Positions 4,508-5,629 of a stretch of 5,629 nucleotides of DNA are shown one piece after another. How positions within the stretch are numbered: the stretch's first letter is position 1; each line of letters starts with the position of its first letter. Made by a program: the position numbers and the translations under genes. Location: positions 1 through 5,629 of the forward strand of contig JAJXXG010000124.1 in the NCBI GenBank assembly GCA_021781255.1. The letters are read 5' to 3'. Source of the DNA: Acidobacteriota bacterium. GTDB taxonomy: Bacteria; Acidobacteriota; Terriglobia; Terriglobales; Acidobacteriaceae. The notes beneath the pieces were generated by a model. That model was not told the origin of the DNA, made no database searches, and saw only the letters and a list, made by a program, of their open reading frames with translations.

Positions 4508-5629
4508 ATCAACGGTTGTGGCTGGTTGAGCGCTGCAAGGACGACAGCGGGCGTCATGGGCAGCTGGCGAATGCGGACCCCGGTGGCGTTGTAGACGGCG
4601 TTGCCGATGGCGGCTCCAGCGGAGATGATGCCGGCGGCTTCTCCAATGCCGGAGGCATCCGTGGAGCTTTGACCGATGTACGACTCGATGAGCTGCACCT
4701 CGATCTTCGGCACCTCATACGCACCGGCGATCTTGTACTTATCCAGATTGGGATTGACCATCAGCCCGTAGTTGGGGTCGAGCAGCCGGTGTTCGAACAG
4801 GGTGTAGGAGATGCCCTGAATGACGCCGCCGTTAATCTGGCTGATCACCTGGGTGGGATTCATGGGACGGCCGCAATCGTGCACGGCGAGCACATGCTTG
4901 ACGTGGATGCGCCCGGTTTCCGTGTCCACGGCCACCTCGGCGATGTCTACGCCGCCGTAGGTTTCGTACTTGGATGGATCGTAGTCGGGGATGCGCCGGG
5001 CCTGCGCAGAGACCTCTTCCGTATTCATTTTGGCGGCAGCCGAGCGGAAGGGGATGGGCTGGAACTTGCCCGATGCGCTGTGGACCATGCCGCCGGTCAG
5101 GCTCAGGTCAGAGGCCTTTGTGCCCAGGGCGGGTGCGATGCTTGCGAGGAACTTCTGCGCGGCCTGCCATGCGGCGTCGCGCACGGCGGGTGTGAGGGAA
5201 AGCGTGGTGACGCTGCCGCCGGAGTTGGGACCGACGGGGTAGTTGGTGTCGCCCACCTTGACGGTTATCTTGGCCGGCGGCACGCCGAACTGCTCGGCGA
5301 GGATCTGCGCCAGAACCGTCTTGATGCCGCTGCCGATGTCCTGCACGGCCGAGAGCACTTCCACGGAGCCGTCCTTGTGGACGCGAACCTCAGCGGCGGA
5401 ACTCATGGTGATATGGCGGTACCAGATGGACTGCGAGAGTCCGATGCCGCGCTTGATGGGGCCGGGGTCCGCATTGGGACGCGCATTGCGGGACTTCCAA
5501 AGAGCGCTCTCGCGAATGATCTGTCGCTGCACGCGGCGAACGGGGTTCTCGTCGATGCGATCGCGGAGATCAATCGGGTCCATGTTCAGGCGCTCGGCCA
5601 GATCGTCGATGGACTGCTCCAGCGCAAAG
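4495..5629 (-). CDS. Molybdopterin-binding subunit of a xanthine dehydrogenase/aldehyde oxidoreductase family enzyme (C-terminal half; 5' end outside the window)
   Basis: The frame stays open to the right edge; the first visible residues, FALEQSIDDLAERLNMDPIDLR, are a family-typical internal segment, so the ATG at 5583 is not the start. 377 residues are visible, about half of the usual subunit. Counting that Met as 1, Moco-binding landmarks are QDIGSG (81-86), GGSVTT (122-127), HDCGRPMNP (235-243) and QINGGVIQGI (249-258). GIGE (312-315) keeps the glutamate that acts as the general base in this family. The protein binds the molybdenum cofactor and hydroxylates the substrate with oxygen from water. 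It lies 5' of the FAD subunit gene; in E. coli paoABC the FAD gene comes first, so the order differs. The [2Fe-2S] subunit would be expected further upstream or elsewhere. Whether it acts in the periplasm (Tat signal) cannot be seen. Confidence 0.92.
   Translation of the reverse strand, partial: FALEQSIDDLAERLNMDPIDLRDRIDENPVRRVQRQIIRESALWKSRNARPNADPGPIKRGIGLSQSIWYRHITMSSAAEVRVHKDGSVEVLSAVQDIGSGIKTVLAQILAEQFGVPPAKITVKVGDTNYPVGPNSGGSVTTLSLTPAVRDAAWQAAQKFLASIAPALGTKASDLSLTGGMVHSASGKFQPIPFRSAAAKMNTEEVSAQARRIPDYDPSKYETYGGVDIAEVAVDTETGRIHVKHVLAVHDCGRPMNPTQVISQINGGVIQGISYTLFEHRLLDPNYGLMVNPNLDKYKIAGAYEVPKIEVQLIESYIGQSSTDASGIGEAAGIISAGAAIGNAVYNATGVRIRQLPMTPAVVLAALNQPQPLMESL

Noticed and set aside
3434..4594. 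A 386-codon plus-strand open frame
   Set aside because: It is antisense to the FAD subunit gene, which has clear family motifs. The long open frame is a by-product of GC-rich third positions; the translation is Gly/Ala-rich with no recognisable domain and no ribosome binding site was found.

Overview
The window has the compact, moderately GC-rich character of a soil or plant-associated bacterium. The gene set is a GH127 arabinofuranosidase-type enzyme, an isolated Flp-type pilin, a very small M50 membrane protease and a PaoBC-like molybdenum hydroxylase. This would fit Acidobacteriota (Terriglobia), but that placement is an inference from gene content and style, not from a marker gene.

Layout. 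Positions 1-1688 (+) hold a 5'-truncated GH127 (DUF1680) glycoside hydrolase with its catalytic Glu and Cys residues intact. A stop codon cuts what looks like the family's terminal M-x-V-W motif. A hairpin/T-tract terminator follows at 1733-1774. About 440 bases (1775-2213) carry no convincing gene but several short repeats, and form the leader of a 64-residue Flp/Fap-type prepilin (2214-2408, +). A long hairpin (2452-2496) separates the pilin from a convergent, 131-residue, M50-like intramembrane metalloprotease (2555-2950, -). The region upstream of the protease (2951-3108) holds a possible promoter and a 44-base imperfect inverted repeat.

From 3109 to the right edge everything lies on the minus strand and reads as one operon. 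The C-terminal half of a molybdopterin-binding subunit (xanthine dehydrogenase/aldehyde oxidoreductase family, cut by the window edge) overlaps by ATGA with an FAD-binding subunit. That subunit carries the extra four-cysteine, probably [4Fe-4S], loop seen in PaoB and HcrB. After 52 bases comes an unrecognised 74-residue, five-cysteine protein, and then a very strong intrinsic terminator (3109-3156).

How the genes work together. The molybdenum subunit would oxidise an aldehyde or heterocycle at the Moco, and electrons would pass through Fe-S centres to FAD. The usual [2Fe-2S] subunit is not in the window and may lie upstream, beyond 5629. The small Cys-rich protein is the least explained component and the best candidate for something undescribed. 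The hydrolase, pilin, protease and oxidoreductase show no obvious shared pathway. I saw no IS element, CRISPR array, tRNA or rRNA.
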